A stretch of 64,000 nt of DNA from Nocardia seriolae NBRC 15557. GTDB lineage: Bacteria; Actinomycetota; Actinomycetes; Mycobacteriales; Mycobacteriaceae. The translations under genes and the position numbers were made by a program. Shown piece by piece: positions 43,330 to 53,316 of the stretch (positions are counted from its first letter, which is position 1; every line of letters starts with the position of its first letter). The notes beneath the pieces were generated by a model. It searched no databases. It had not been told where the DNA came from and saw nothing but the letters and a program-made list of their open reading frames with translations. Where the stretch lies: the NCBI RefSeq assembly GCF_007990715.1, contig NZ_BJWY01000018.1, positions 20,372-84,371 on the forward strand. Direction: 5' to 3'.

Positions 43330-45384
43330 GTGGTAACCGATGTCATCGACGCGGTCGCGGAGTTCGCGATCGGCCGCAAAGCAATCTGGGATGTCCTCGT
43401 CGACCCGCAGACCTACCCCCGGCTATTTCCCGGAATCGGCGCGTGCGAACAACTCGACACCGTGGACGCGCACCCCACGCTGAATATGCGTGTCGGCGGC
43501 AACGGTATCGAGGTCCACGTGGTGCGGGTTCAACTGCACATCACCCGCGCGGGTGAGAGCTTCGAGCTGCACTGCCCCGAGCGCGGCAGCTTCGCGGTGG
43601 TGCGGCTGCGCGGCGACGGCGAGCACACCCGCGCCTACGTCACCTATTTCAAGGCCGGGCTGGTGCATCCGCTGCTCGCGCAGTTGCCGAATTCGTCGGT
43701 GTTGGCGTGGACGCAGGCCGGGCTCAAGCGGGTCGGCGATCTGATCCTGGGCACGCCGAGCTCACTCATCGTCAATGGCGAGGATTCGCCGGTGCGGCTG
43801 CAGGCCGGGGTGGTCAAGCGGATGGTGGCCTCCGGCGTGGTGCGCACCTATCGGCCCGATGTCGGGCTCAAGCAGATCGGCGGGCTGGCCAAGTGGGGTT
43901 TCAGCCTGGCCGGCGGGTACGCGGCGGCGGCCGCGCACTCACCGCAGCGCCCGGCCGTGATCGACGACCGGTACTCCAGCACCTTCGACCAATTGAACGC
44001 GCGCAGCAGCGCTCTCGCGGGCGCGTTCACCGCGCTCGGGTTCACCGCGGGCACCACGGTCGGGCTGCTGTGCCGCAATCACACCGGCATGGTCGAGTGC
44101 ATGGTGGCGGCGGGCAAGTCGGGTGCGGACGCGGTGCTGCTCAATACTGGGCTGCCCGCGCGCCAGATCGAGGAGATCGCGGCCCGGCATCGGCTCTCGG
44201 CGCTGTTCGTGGACAGCGAGTTCGAGCATCTGGTGCGGTATCTGCCGACCGACGTGCCGCGGTTCACCAGCGACGATGTGCCGCCGGATCCGGGGCGCAC
44301 CACCATCGAGGAACTCATCGCCATGCGGCAGGAGCCGCCGCGCAAGCCGCCGCGGCCGGGCCGGCTGGTGGTGCTCACCTCGGGCACCAGCGGCACTCCC
44401 AAGGGCGCGCGGCGGCCGCATCCCAAGGGTTTCGGGACGGTGGCGGCGCTGCTGTCGCGAATTCCGTTCGGCACCAACGAGACCATGTTCATTCCGGCCC
44501 CGCTGTTCCACACCTGGGGGCTGGGGGCGCTGCAGATCTCGACGGCCATCCGGGCGACGGTGCTGCTCGGTGACCGCTTCGACGCCGAGGACTGCCTGCG
44601 CCGCATCGCCCAGCACCGGGTCACCGCGCTGATCGTGGTGCCGATCATGGTGAACCGAATCCTGGACCTGCCCAGCCATGTTCGCGCCCGCTACGACCTG
44701 TCCAGCCTGCGCATCGTGGCCTCCTGCGGCGCGCCGCTGGCGGGTGCGACGGTACTGAAGTTCCTCGACGCCTTCGGCGACATCCTCTACAACGTGTACG
44801 GCTCCACCGAGGTGTCGTGGGCCTCCATCGCCGACTCCGCGGACATGCGCATGTCACCCACCACGGCGGGCCGCCCGCCGCTGGGCACGAAACTCGCCGT
44901 GCTGGGCCCGGATCGGCGTCCGGTGCCGGTGGGCGCGACCGGCCGCATCTTCGTCGGCAATCACATGCTCTTCGACGGCTACACCGACGCGACCCCGCCG
45001 GACGAGGCCGACGGCATGCTCGACACCGGCGACGTCGGCTATCTCGATGCCTCCGGCAAGCTCTTCGTGGCCGGGCGCGACGACGAGATGATCATCTCCG
45101 GCGGCGAGAACGTCTTCCCCCGCGCCGTCGAGGAGGCGCTCTCGCACCTGCCGCAGATCTCCGAGGTGGCGGTGGTCGGCGTGCCCGATCACGAATTCGG
45201 CCAGCGCCTGGCCGCTTTCGTCGTCAAGCGCCCCGGCTCCGGCCTGGACTCCGACATGGTCCGCAACTACATCCGCCACCGCGTCAGCCGCTTCTTCGTC
45301 CCGCGCGACGTCACCTTCCTGGACTCGTTGCCGCGCAACACCACCGGCAAGATCCTCAAGCGGACACTCGTCGCGCTTACCTGA
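43330..45384 (+). CDS. SRPBCC (polyketide-cyclase-like) domain fused to an acyl-CoA synthetase/AMP ligase
   Basis: The 684-residue protein has two parts. Residues 1-145 look like an SRPBCC/START-type lipid-binding domain (VTDVIDAVAEFAIGRKAIWDVLVDPQTYPRLFPGI, then beta strands and a C-terminal helix HPLLAQLPNSSVLAWTQAGLKRVGDLILG). Residues about 190-684 are a complete ANL ligase: P-loop LTSGTSGTPKGARRPH, NVYGSTEVSWASIAD, DTGDVGYLDASGKLFVAGRDDEMIISGGENVFPR, and the C-terminal catalytic GKILKRTL. It would activate a fatty or aromatic acid as adenylate and CoA thioester. GTG at 43330 begins the first SRPBCC helix; no strong ribosome-binding site precedes it. Substrate unknown. Confidence 0.83.
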   Translation: MVTDVIDAVAEFAIGRKAIWDVLVDPQTYPRLFPGIGACEQLDTVDAHPTLNMRVGGNGIEVHVVRVQLHITRAGESFELHCPERGSFAVVRLRGDGEHTRAYVTYFKAGLVHPLLAQLPNSSVLAWTQAGLKRVGDLILGTPSSLIVNGEDSPVRLQAGVVKRMVASGVVRTYRPDVGLKQIGGLAKWGFSLAGGYAAAAAHSPQRPAVIDDRYSSTFDQLNARSSALAGAFTALGFTAGTTVGLLCRNHTGMVECMVAAGKSGADAVLLNTGLPARQIEEIAARHRLSALFVDSEFEHLVRYLPTDVPRFTSDDVPPDPGRTTIEELIAMRQEPPRKPPRPGRLVVLTSGTSGTPKGARRPHPKGFGTVAALLSRIPFGTNETMFIPAPLFHTWGLGALQISTAIRATVLLGDRFDAEDCLRRIAQHRVTALIVVPIMVNRILDLPSHVRARYDLSSLRIVASCGAPLAGATVLKFLDAFGDILYNVYGSTEVSWASIADSADMRMSPTTAGRPPLGTKLAVLGPDRRPVPVGATGRIFVGNHMLFDGYTDATPPDEADGMLDTGDVGYLDASGKLFVAGRDDEMIISGGENVFPRAVEEALSHLPQISEVAVVGVPDHEFGQRLAAFVVKRPGSGLDSDMVRNYIRHRVSRFFVPRDVTFLDSLPRNTTGKILKRTLVALT

Positions 45385-45406
45385 TCGCCGCGGCGCATCC
45401 GGGTGC

Positions 45407-47974
45407 TCAGGGGCTCGGTGTCGCCACCAGGCCGAGCTCCGCGTCGGAGGCCAGCAGGGGGTGGTGCGGGAGGATACGGATGGTGTAGCCGACCGCGCCC
45501 GAGATCGGGACCGGGGTCTCGATGGTGAAAACCTCTGCCCCGGAATCGGTTCCGTGGTGACGCATGGGGTAGGCGTGCACGTCGGTGAGGTCGTCGGCGG
45601 GTGAGACGCGACCGAGCACGGCCTGGACGGTGACGTCGGCGGGGGTGAGGCCGCCGAGGTCGATGCGGGCGCGCAGGGCGAGGTCCGCGCCGATGACCGG
45701 GGTGTCGGGCAGGCCCGAGCTGTCGACCTGGAGGACTTTCACACTGGGCCAGGCGGATTCGACGCGGCGGCGGTAGACCGACAGCTCCCGTGCGCCCTTG
45801 AAGTCGTTGTCGGACAAGGCTTCATAGGCCGACGCGGTGGGCGCGTAGTAGTCGACGGCGTAGTCGCGGACCATGCGGGAGGCCAGCACCTGCGGCCCGA
45901 GGGTGCGCAGGGTGTGGCGGACCATTTCCATCCAGCGCACCGGCAGGCCGTCGTGGTCGCGGTCGTAGAAGCGCGGCAGCACAGCGCGTTCCAGCAGTTC
46001 GTAGAGGGCAGATGCCTCCAGGTCGTCGCGGCGGTGCTCGTCGCGGACGCCGTCGGCGGTTGGGATGGACCAGCCGTTCTCGCCGTCGTACATCTCGTCC
46101 CACCAGCCGTCGCGGATGGACAGGTTGAGGCCGCCGTTGAGCGCCGACTTCATGCCGGAGGTGCCGCACGCCTCGAGCGGGCGCAGCGGGTTGTTGAGCC
46201 AGACGTCGCAACCCCAGTAGAGGTAGCGGGCCATGGACATGTCGTAGTCGGGCAGGAAGACGATGCGGTGCCGCACGGCCGGATCGTCGGCGAAGCGCAC
46301 GATCTGCTGGATCAGGGCCTTGCCGCCGTCATCGGCGGGATGGGACTTGCCCGCCACCACCAGCTGCACCGGGCGCTCGGGATCGAGCAGCATGGCGCGC
46401 AACCGGTCCGGATCGCGCAGCATGAGCGTGAGCCGCTTGTAGGTCGGGACCCGGCGGGCGAAGCCGACGGTCAGCACGTTCGGGTCGAAAACCTGGTCGA
46501 CCCAGCCGAGTTCGGCCGGGGCCGCCCCGCGCTCGAGCCAGGAGTTGCGCAGCCGCCGCCGCACCTCGTCGACCAGGATGCCGCGCAGGGCGTTCCGGGT
46601 GGACCACAGTTCGCGCAGGTCCACATCGCAGAGCCGTTCCCAGCCGCGGGCCTCCTCGACCAGTTCGTCGCCGATCAATTCGCGGGCCTTGTCGATCCAT
46701 TCGCGCGCGGCCCAGGTGGGCGCGTGCACACCGTTGGTGACCGAGCCGATCGGCACCTCGGCGGCGTCGAAGCCCGGCCACAGCGGCGCGAACATGGCCC
46801 GGCTGACCTCGCCGTGCAGCTTCGACACGCCATTGGCGCGCTGGGCGAGTCGCAGGCCCAGGTGGGCCATGTTGAAGACCGAGGGATCGGTCTCACGGCC
46901 CATGGCCAGGATGCGGTCGACCGAAACACCCGGCAGCACAGGCGATTCCCGCTCACCGTGCGCGCCGCCGAAATAGCGGCGGACCAGGGCGCCGGCGAAG
47001 CGGTCGATACCGGCCGGGACCGGGGTGTGCGTGGTGAAGACGGTCCCGGAGCGCACCGCCGTCAGCGCGGAATCGAAATCCATTCCGGTGGCCATGTATT
47101 CGCGGATCCGCTCGATGCCGAGGAATCCGGCGTGGCCCTCGTTCATGTGGAAGACGTCCGGATCGGGCAGCCCGTTGGCGCGCGTGTAGGCGCGGACCGC
47201 GCGCACCCCGCCGATACCGGCGAGGATCTCCTGTTTGATGCGGTGGTCCTGATCGCCGCCGTAGAGCCGGTCGGTGACGGCCCGCAGTTCCGGATCGTTC
47301 TCGGCGATGTCGGAGTCCAAGAGCAGCAGGGGAATCCGGCCCACCTGGGCGATCCACACCCGCGCCCGCAGCACCCGCCCCTCGGGCATGGACACGTGAA
47401 TGAGCACCGGCGCGCCACCGTCCGCGAGCAGCCGCAGTGGCAGACCCATCGGGTCCAGTGCCGGGTAGTGCTCGGCCTGCCAGCCGTCGGCGGTCAGGGA
47501 CTGCCGGAAATAGCCGGAGCGGTACAGCAATCCGACGCCGATGAGCGGCAGCCCCAGATCCGAGGCGGCCTTCAGATGGTCGCCCGCCAGGATCCCGAGC
47601 CCGCCCGAGTAGTTCGGCAGCACCTCGGTGACACCGAACTCCATGGAGAAGTAGGCGATTCCACGCGGCCCCCGCTGCTGCTTCTGGAACCAGCGCGGGC
47701 GGGCCAGATAGTCACTCAGATCGGCGGCGGCCGCATCGACGCGCCGCGTATAGGCGTCGTCCGAAGCCAGCTCGTCCAGCCGCGCGGCGGGCACCTCCCC
47801 CAGCATTCGCACGGGATCGTGCCCGACCTCAACCCACAGCCGCGGATCCAGTTCGGCGAACACATCCTGGGTCGGCCCATGCCAGGACCAGCGCAGATTG
47901 GTCGCCAGCTCGGTCAACGCGGACAGCCGCTCCGGCAAATGGGCGCGAACGGTGAATCGACGCAATGCCTTCAC
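45407..47974 (-). CDS. glgP: Alpha-glucan phosphorylase
   Basis: The 855-residue PLP enzyme of GT35 (mycobacterial Rv1328-like group) removes glucose-1-phosphate from alpha-1,4-glucan ends. Features are RWSWHGPTQDVFAELDP and FSMEFGVTEVLPNYSGGLGILAGDHLKAASDLGLPLIGVGLLYRSGYF in the N-terminal half, HMNEGHAGFLGIERIREY with the substrate-loop histidine, and the PLP lysine in EACGTSGMKSALNGGLNLSIRDGWWDE. The length of about 850 is normal for this group. The start is GTG at 47974. It is convergent with the AMP-ligase gene (22 bp) and degrades the polymer made by GlgE and GlgB encoded next to it. Confidence 0.93.
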   Translation of the reverse strand: MKALRRFTVRAHLPERLSALTELATNLRWSWHGPTQDVFAELDPRLWVEVGHDPVRMLGEVPAARLDELASDDAYTRRVDAAAADLSDYLARPRWFQKQQRGPRGIAYFSMEFGVTEVLPNYSGGLGILAGDHLKAASDLGLPLIGVGLLYRSGYFRQSLTADGWQAEHYPALDPMGLPLRLLADGGAPVLIHVSMPEGRVLRARVWIAQVGRIPLLLLDSDIAENDPELRAVTDRLYGGDQDHRIKQEILAGIGGVRAVRAYTRANGLPDPDVFHMNEGHAGFLGIERIREYMATGMDFDSALTAVRSGTVFTTHTPVPAGIDRFAGALVRRYFGGAHGERESPVLPGVSVDRILAMGRETDPSVFNMAHLGLRLAQRANGVSKLHGEVSRAMFAPLWPGFDAAEVPIGSVTNGVHAPTWAAREWIDKARELIGDELVEEARGWERLCDVDLRELWSTRNALRGILVDEVRRRLRNSWLERGAAPAELGWVDQVFDPNVLTVGFARRVPTYKRLTLMLRDPDRLRAMLLDPERPVQLVVAGKSHPADDGGKALIQQIVRFADDPAVRHRIVFLPDYDMSMARYLYWGCDVWLNNPLRPLEACGTSGMKSALNGGLNLSIRDGWWDEMYDGENGWSIPTADGVRDEHRRDDLEASALYELLERAVLPRFYDRDHDGLPVRWMEMVRHTLRTLGPQVLASRMVRDYAVDYYAPTASAYEALSDNDFKGARELSVYRRRVESAWPSVKVLQVDSSGLPDTPVIGADLALRARIDLGGLTPADVTVQAVLGRVSPADDLTDVHAYPMRHHGTDSGAEVFTIETPVPISGAVGYTIRILPHHPLLASDAELGLVATPSP

Positions 47975-48088
47975 CCCTGTAGACCCTACCTGGGAGTCCG
48001 TCGTCCCAGCTCACTGCGCCTGATCTAGAAATGAGGCGGGCATGACCCTGAAGTGAGCAAGCGCTAAGCAACCGATAACGTGTTCTAT

Positions 48089-48749
48089 ATGAGCGAGCAG
48101 CAGATCGAGGCGGTCGACGGACTGCCCACCCAGGAGCATCACGAGGGCGGGTTCCGGCCGATTCGGGAACTGGGCCGCGACAACAGCAAGGGCGGGGCCC
48201 ACTACGGCGAGTTCATCGACCAGGTGCGCGGGCTCATGGACCGGGTGCGGCTGGCCGACCCGTCCGACGAGCTGGCCCTGGACGTCATCGCCACCCTGAA
48301 GGAACTCAACGACAAGCTCGATGAGGCGGTCGTGGACGAGTGGCAGGCCCCGGCCTGGCATCGCAACGACCTGCCCGCGCGCGGCAATATCACGCTGCCG
48401 CCGTTCCTGGTCGACGCCGCGGGCAAGGACGGGGTGCACGCGCGCATCACCTTCCGCACCTTACCATCTGGGCGGCAACAGCGCGGCCCACGGCGGGCAC
48501 ATCGCGCTCGGCTTCGACGACCTGCTCGGCATGACCGCGGCCCTGTACACCAAGCAGGCCACCCGCACCGCCTTCCTGCACGTCGACTACCGGTCGATCA
48601 CGCCGCTGAACACCGAGTTGAAGGTGCACGGCTGGGTGGAGCGCCAGGAGGGCCGCAAGGTGTTCGTGCGCGCCACCCTGCACGACGGCGATCGGCTCTG
48701 TGCCGAGGCACACGGCCTGTTCGTGCTCCTCAAACCCGGCCAGCAGTAG
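48089..48749 (+). pseudogene. PaaI-family hotdog thioesterase with a one-base frameshift
   Basis: The first frame (MSEQQIEAVDGLPTQEHHEGGFRP through VDAAGKDGVHARITFRT) breaks at about 48461, and the continuation [58 protein letters not shown] is one base over. The joint is in ACCTTACCAT; dropping one T restores FRTYHLGGNSAAHGGHIA, the expected hotdog catalytic region with its GGxxA-type loop. The intact protein would have about 219 residues. Either the gene is broken in this strain or the base is a sequencing error. The family hydrolyses acyl-CoA thioesters. It is divergent from glgP and upstream of glgE. Confidence 0.75.
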
Positions 48750-48752
48750 TCG

Positions 48753-48784
48753 CTCCGGTAAGTCCGGTATCCACTCCGGTAAGT
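48753..48784. repeat. Three TCCGGTA repeats directly upstream of glgE
   Basis: TCCGGTA occurs at 48754-48760, 48763-48769 and 48775-48781, and the outer two are extended to CTCCGGTAAGT exactly 21 bp apart (two helical turns). They fill the 43-bp gap between the thioesterase stop and the glgE start, so they could be a regulator site or a duplication product. Confidence 0.45.
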
Positions 48785-48792
48785 TCAGGGGC

Positions 48793-50796
48793 GTGACCGG
48801 CCGCATCGCAATCGATGACACCGCCCCCGCGATCCCCGGCGGCCGGGCCGCGAAGGCCGTCGCCGGCGAGGTCGTCCCGGTGCGGGCCGTGGTCTGGCGC
48901 GAGGGACACGAGGCGGTCGCGGCGACGCTGGCCGTGCGCGGCCCGGGTTCGTCTCGCACACAGCGGATTCGCATGACTCCGGAGTACGAGCCGGACGTCT
49001 ACAACGCCGTGTTCACTCCGGATCGGCCCGGCCGCTGGAGCTTCCGCATCGAGGGCTGGAGCGATCCCATCGCCACCTGGCGTTCCGGCGTCGAGGCCAA
49101 GCTCGCGGTCGGGCAGAGCGCGGTCGATCTGGCCAATGATCTCGAGATCGGGGCGCGGCTGCTGGAGCGGGCCGCACTGGCGGTGCCGAAGAAACAGTGG
49201 ACCATCCTGCGGGACGCGGCCGCCGCCCTGCGCGCCGACGCCCAGCTGCCCGCCCGGGTCGCCCCCGCCTTCAGCGCCGAGGTGAGCGCCATCCTGCAGG
49301 CAACGCCCTTGCGGGAGTTGGTGACTCCCGGGCCGCTGCACACCGTCCAGGTGGAGCGGCAGCGGGCGCTCTGCGGGGCCTGGTACGAATTCTTCCCCCG
49401 CTCGACCGGCGGCTGGGACGCGGCCGGCAACCCGGTGCACGGCACCTTCGCCACCGCCGCCAAGGACCTGCCGCGCATTGCCGCCATGGGATTCGACGTG
49501 GTGTATCTGCCGCCCGTGCACCCCATCGGCACCGTGAATCGCAAGGGGCCCAACAACTCTCTGACCGCCGAGACCGAGGACGTGGGCTCGCCGTGGGCGA
49601 TCGGTTCGGCCGAGGGCGGGCACGACGCCGTGCATCCGCTGCTGGGCACCGAGGCCGACTTCGCCGACTTCGTCTCGGCGGCCCGGGAATTGGGCATGGA
49701 GGTGGCGCTGGATCTGGCATTGCAGTGCGCGCCCGACCATCCGTGGGTGGCGGCGCATCCGGAGTGGTTCACCACGCTGCCCGACGGCACCATCGCCCAC
49801 GCGGAGAATCCGCCGAAGAAGTACCAGGACATCTATCCGCTGAATTTCGACGACGATCCCGATGGGCTCTATGCCGAGGTACTGCGGGTGGTGCGGCATT
49901 GGATCGGGCTGGGCGTCACCATATTCCGGGTCGACAATCCGCACACCAAACCCGCCGATTTCTGGGAATGGCTCATCGCGCGGGTGCACCGCAAGCACCC
50001 GGAGATAGTCTTTCTTTCCGAGGCTTTCACCCGCCCCGCCCGCATGTACGGCTTGGCGCGGCGCGGATTCAGCCAGTCCTACACGTATTTCACCTGGCGC
50101 ACGCACAAGCACGAGATCGAGGAATTCGGCCGGGAATTGGCCGCCAAGGCCGATGAGATGCGCGCCAACCTCTTCGTGAACACCCCCGACATCCTGCACG
50201 AGAGCCTGCAATACGGCGGGCCGGGCATGTTCGCGATCCGCGCGGTGCTGGCGGCCACGCTCGGGCCCAGCTGGGGCGTGTACTCCGGCTTCGAACTCTA
50301 CGAGCACCAGGCGGTGCGGCCCGGCAGCGAGGAATACCTGGATTCGGAGAAATACCAGCTGCGCCCGCGCCGTTTCGCCGAGGCCGCCGCGCGCGGGGAA
50401 TCCCTGGAGCCGTGGCTGACCCGGCTCAACGAGATCCGGCGCGCGCACCCGGCGCTGCGTCAGGTGCGCTGCATTCACTTCCATCCGGTGGACAACGATG
50501 CGCTGCTGGCCTTTTCGAAGTTCGACCCCACCACCGGGGACGCCGTGCTGGTGGTGGTGAACCTGGACTCCTTCGGCGCCCAGCAGGGCATGGTGTCGCT
50601 CGAGCTGCCCGCCATCGGCCGCGAATGGCACGACCGGCCGGTTGTGTACGACGAGATCAGCGGCGAGGAATACCACTGGGGCCAGAGCAATTACGTGCGC
50701 CTGGACCCGGCCCGCGCAGTCGCGCACATTCTGGCGCTGCCGCCGGTACCCGCCGCGGCGCGCACCGAGCTCGCCTATCGCCGCTCGTTCCGATGA
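48793..50796 (+). CDS. glgE: Maltosyltransferase GlgE (alpha-1,4-glucan:maltose-1-phosphate maltosyltransferase)
   Basis: The 667-residue GH13_3 enzyme transfers maltosyl units from alpha-maltose-1-phosphate to the growing glucan. The catalytic nucleophile is Asp381 in [12 protein letters not shown] and the acid/base Glu410 in [14 protein letters not shown]. The N-terminal beta domain (about 1-100), the [19 protein letters not shown] and [19 protein letters not shown] segments, and the length match M. tuberculosis GlgE (Rv1327c). GTG at 48793 was chosen because the conserved N-terminus follows. glgB overlaps its stop by 4 bp. In mycobacteria loss of GlgE causes toxic maltose-1-phosphate accumulation. 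Confidence 0.95.
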   Translation: MTGRIAIDDTAPAIPGGRAAKAVAGEVVPVRAVVWREGHEAVAATLAVRGPGSSRTQRIRMTPEYEPDVYNAVFTPDRPGRWSFRIEGWSDPIATWRSGVEAKLAVGQSAVDLANDLEIGARLLERAALAVPKKQWTILRDAAAALRADAQLPARVAPAFSAEVSAILQATPLRELVTPGPLHTVQVERQRALCGAWYEFFPRSTGGWDAAGNPVHGTFATAAKDLPRIAAMGFDVVYLPPVHPIGTVNRKGPNNSLTAETEDVGSPWAIGSAEGGHDAVHPLLGTEADFADFVSAARELGMEVALDLALQCAPDHPWVAAHPEWFTTLPDGTIAHAENPPKKYQDIYPLNFDDDPDGLYAEVLRVVRHWIGLGVTIFRVDNPHTKPADFWEWLIARVHRKHPEIVFLSEAFTRPARMYGLARRGFSQSYTYFTWRTHKHEIEEFGRELAAKADEMRANLFVNTPDILHESLQYGGPGMFAIRAVLAATLGPSWGVYSGFELYEHQAVRPGSEEYLDSEKYQLRPRRFAEAAARGESLEPWLTRLNEIRRAHPALRQVRCIHFHPVDNDALLAFSKFDPTTGDAVLVVVNLDSFGAQQGMVSLELPAIGREWHDRPVVYDEISGEEYHWGQSNYVRLDPARAVAHILALPPVPAAARTELAYRRSFR

Positions 50797-52946
50797 ATCG
50801 GCGCGACCTCCTGCTGCTGGCGGCGGGTACCCACCCCGATCCGCACACGGTGCTGGGGGCGCACCCGCATCCCGAAGGCACGATCATCCGGGTGCTGCGG
50901 CCGCACGCGGAGACGGTCGCGGCGCGCATCGGCGGCGTGGATCATCCACTGGCGCACCGTGATCACGGCGTCTTCGAAGGGGTCATGCCCCACCCGGAGC
51001 TGTGGGACTACCGGATCGTCGCCGCCTATCCCAGCGGGCGCACGGTGGTGGAGGCGGACGGGTACCACTTCCTGCCGACGCTCGGCGAGATCGATCTGCA
51101 CCTGCTCGGGGAGGGACGGCACGAGCGGCTCTGGGAGGTGCTCGGCGCGCATCCGAAGCGGTACACCACGCTCGACGGCGAGATCGCCGGCACCGCCTTC
51201 GCGGTGTGGGCCCCCAATGCCCGCGGCGTCGCGGTGACCGGCGACTTCGACGGCTGGAGCGGAAACACCGCACCCATGCGGAAGCTCGGAGATTCCGGCG
51301 TGTGGGCGCTGTTCCTGCCCGGAATCGGGCCGGGCGACCTCTACAAGTACCGGGTGCACGGCGCGGACGGGCGCACGGTGGACCACGCCGACCCGATGGC
51401 CTTCGCCACCGAGGTGCCGCCCGCGACCGCGTCGGTCATCACCGCGAGCGAATTCGCCTGGGGCGATGCGGATTGGCTGCGGACGCGGGCGCGAACCGAT
51501 CCGCTGCGCGCGCCGGTCAGCATCTACGAGGTGCACCTGGGCTCCTGGAGACCCGGGCTCGGCTATCGCGAGATCGCCGATCAGCTCGCGGAATACGTAC
51601 TCGCCCAGGGCTTCACCCACATCGAGCTGCTACCCGTGGCCGAGCACCCGTTCGGCGGCTCGTGGGGATATCAGGTCACCTCCTACTACGCCCCGACCGC
51701 CCGCTTCGGCTCCCCGGACGACTTCCGATACCTCGTGGATCACCTGCACCGCAAGGGAATCGGCGTGCTCCTCGACTGGGTGCCCGCGCACTTCCCGCGC
51801 GACGAATGGGCGCTGGCCCGATTCGACGGCACCGCCCTCTACGAGCACGCGGACCCGCGTCGCGGCGAGCAACTCGACTGGGGCACCTACGTTTTCAACT
51901 TCGGGCGCCACGAGGTCCGCAACTTCCTGGTCGCCAACGCGCTGTACTGGATCGAGGAATTCCACCTCGACGGGCTGCGGGTGGACGCCGTCGCATCCAT
52001 GCTCTACCTCGACTATTCGCGCCCGGACTGGGAGCCCAATATCCACGGCGGGCGCGAGAACCTGGAGGCCGTGTCCTTTCTCCAGGAGATGAACGCGACC
52101 GTGCACAAGCATCATCCGGGCGTGCTCACCGTCGCCGAGGAATCCACCACCTGGCCCGGCGTCACCCGCGCCACCGAGGTGGGCGGGCTGGGCTTCACCA
52201 TGAAATGGAATATGGGCTGGATGCACGACACCCTCGGGTATCTGGCCCACGATCCGGTGTACCGCACCTGGCACCACAACGAGATCACCTTCTCGCTGAC
52301 CTACGCCTGGAGCGAGAACTACGTGCTGCCCATCAGCCACGACGAGGTGGTGTACGGCAAGGGCACGCTGTGGACCCGCATGCCCGGCGACGACTACACC
52401 AGGGCGGGCGGGGTGCGCGCGCTGCTGGCCTACATGTGGGCGCATCCCGGCAAGCAACTGCTGTTCATGGGCCAAGAGTTCGGGCAGTTCCGGGAGTGGG
52501 ACCACGACCGCGGGCTCGACTGGCACGAACTGGAAAACCCGCTGCACCAAGGTATTCAGAAGCTCGTCGGTGATCTCAACCGGCTCTATGTCGCCAGTCC
52601 CGCGCTGTGGAGTCAGGACACCTCGCCGGGCGGGTACGCCTGGATCGACGCCGACGATCGCGACAACAATGTGCTGTCGTTCCTGCGCTACGGCACCGAC
52701 GGGTCGATGCTGGCCTGCGTCTACAACTTCTCCGGGCGGCAGCTCGAGGACTATCGCATCGGATTGCCCGGGGCCGCGACGGATTCGTGGCACGTGGTCT
52801 TGAACACCGATGCCGTCGCCTACGGGGGCGGCGGCGTCGACCGATCCGAAGCGATTGCCGCCCAGCCGGTTCCGTGGCACGGCCGCCAGGTGTCGGCCGT
52901 GCTGACGCTGGCGCCGCACAGCGCGCTCTGGCTCTCGTGCCCCTGA
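50793..52946 (+). CDS. glgB: 1,4-alpha-glucan branching enzyme
   Basis: The 717-residue GH13_9 enzyme introduces alpha-1,6 branches into the GlgE product. The N-terminal N1 domain ([30 protein letters not shown]) and CBM48 ([22 protein letters not shown]) precede the catalytic barrel with [29 protein letters not shown], nucleophile Asp398 in [18 protein letters not shown], the Glu of [13 protein letters not shown] (about 449) and [14 protein letters not shown]. All catalytic residues are present. The ATG overlaps the glgE stop (ATGA), so the two are co-translated. Confidence 0.95.
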   Translation: MNRRDLLLLAAGTHPDPHTVLGAHPHPEGTIIRVLRPHAETVAARIGGVDHPLAHRDHGVFEGVMPHPELWDYRIVAAYPSGRTVVEADGYHFLPTLGEIDLHLLGEGRHERLWEVLGAHPKRYTTLDGEIAGTAFAVWAPNARGVAVTGDFDGWSGNTAPMRKLGDSGVWALFLPGIGPGDLYKYRVHGADGRTVDHADPMAFATEVPPATASVITASEFAWGDADWLRTRARTDPLRAPVSIYEVHLGSWRPGLGYREIADQLAEYVLAQGFTHIELLPVAEHPFGGSWGYQVTSYYAPTARFGSPDDFRYLVDHLHRKGIGVLLDWVPAHFPRDEWALARFDGTALYEHADPRRGEQLDWGTYVFNFGRHEVRNFLVANALYWIEEFHLDGLRVDAVASMLYLDYSRPDWEPNIHGGRENLEAVSFLQEMNATVHKHHPGVLTVAEESTTWPGVTRATEVGGLGFTMKWNMGWMHDTLGYLAHDPVYRTWHHNEITFSLTYAWSENYVLPISHDEVVYGKGTLWTRMPGDDYTRAGGVRALLAYMWAHPGKQLLFMGQEFGQFREWDHDRGLDWHELENPLHQGIQKLVGDLNRLYVASPALWSQDTSPGGYAWIDADDRDNNVLSFLRYGTDGSMLACVYNFSGRQLEDYRIGLPGAATDSWHVVLNTDAVAYGGGGVDRSEAIAAQPVPWHGRQVSAVLTLAPHSALWLSCP

Positions 52947-52959
52947 TCATCGGGGCACG
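52936..52959 (+). terminator. Terminator hairpin at the end of glgB
   Basis: CGTGCCCC (52936-52943) pairs with GGGGCACG (52952-52959) and the loop contains the palindrome TGATCA. The glgB stop lies inside the hairpin. A second small hairpin, GCAAGG-TCAAC-CCTTGC, follows at 52964-52980. Confidence 0.55.
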
Positions 52960-53054
52960 GAAAGCAAGGTCAACCCTTGCCGGCCGGAAGCGGGTAGGAA
53001 GGAAATCAGCGGCGTCGCAACCCAATTGCCTTTACCCCGAAGGAATGAATCTGT

Positions 53055-53270
53055 ATGAAGAAACTCGGTACCTTCGCGCTCATCGGTGCGGCCGCGACCG
53101 GCCTCCTGACCGCGGGCGCGGGCCTCGCCGCCGCCGATGATCAGATCGACGCCAAGCCGGTGCTCGCGGTCGGCGAGCCGGACCCGACCGGCACCGGCTC
53201 CACCCAGATCGTGAAGAGCCTGACCGACCTGATCTCCACCGGTAGCGCGAAGGCCGGAACGACCAAGTAG
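53055..53270 (+). CDS. Small secreted protein
   Basis: The 71-residue product begins MKKLGTFALIGAAATGLLTAGAGLAAADDQ, a Sec signal peptide with likely cleavage after LAAA or LAAAD around residue 27. The mature peptide of about 44 residues reads QIDAKPVLAVGEPDPTGTGSTQIVKSLTDLISTGSAKAG and has no cysteines. AAGGAATGAATCTGT precedes the ATG. Such short exported proteins are frequent in Nocardia; I do not recognise the family. A strong hairpin terminator begins 6 bp after the stop. Confidence 0.7.
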   Translation: MKKLGTFALIGAAATGLLTAGAGLAAADDQIDAKPVLAVGEPDPTGTGSTQIVKSLTDLISTGSAKAGTTK

Positions 53271-53276
53271 TACAAC

Positions 53277-53306
53277 GTTCCCCACTTCGCGGGGAAAGTG
53301 GGGAAC
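53277..53306. terminator. Bidirectional terminator hairpin
   Basis: GTTCCCCACTT (53277-53287) pairs with AAGTGGGGAAC (53296-53306) around an 8-nt loop. It lies between the convergent small secreted protein gene and the TIGR03086-type gene. Confidence 0.75.
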
Positions 53307-53316
53307 CGCGGGGTCG

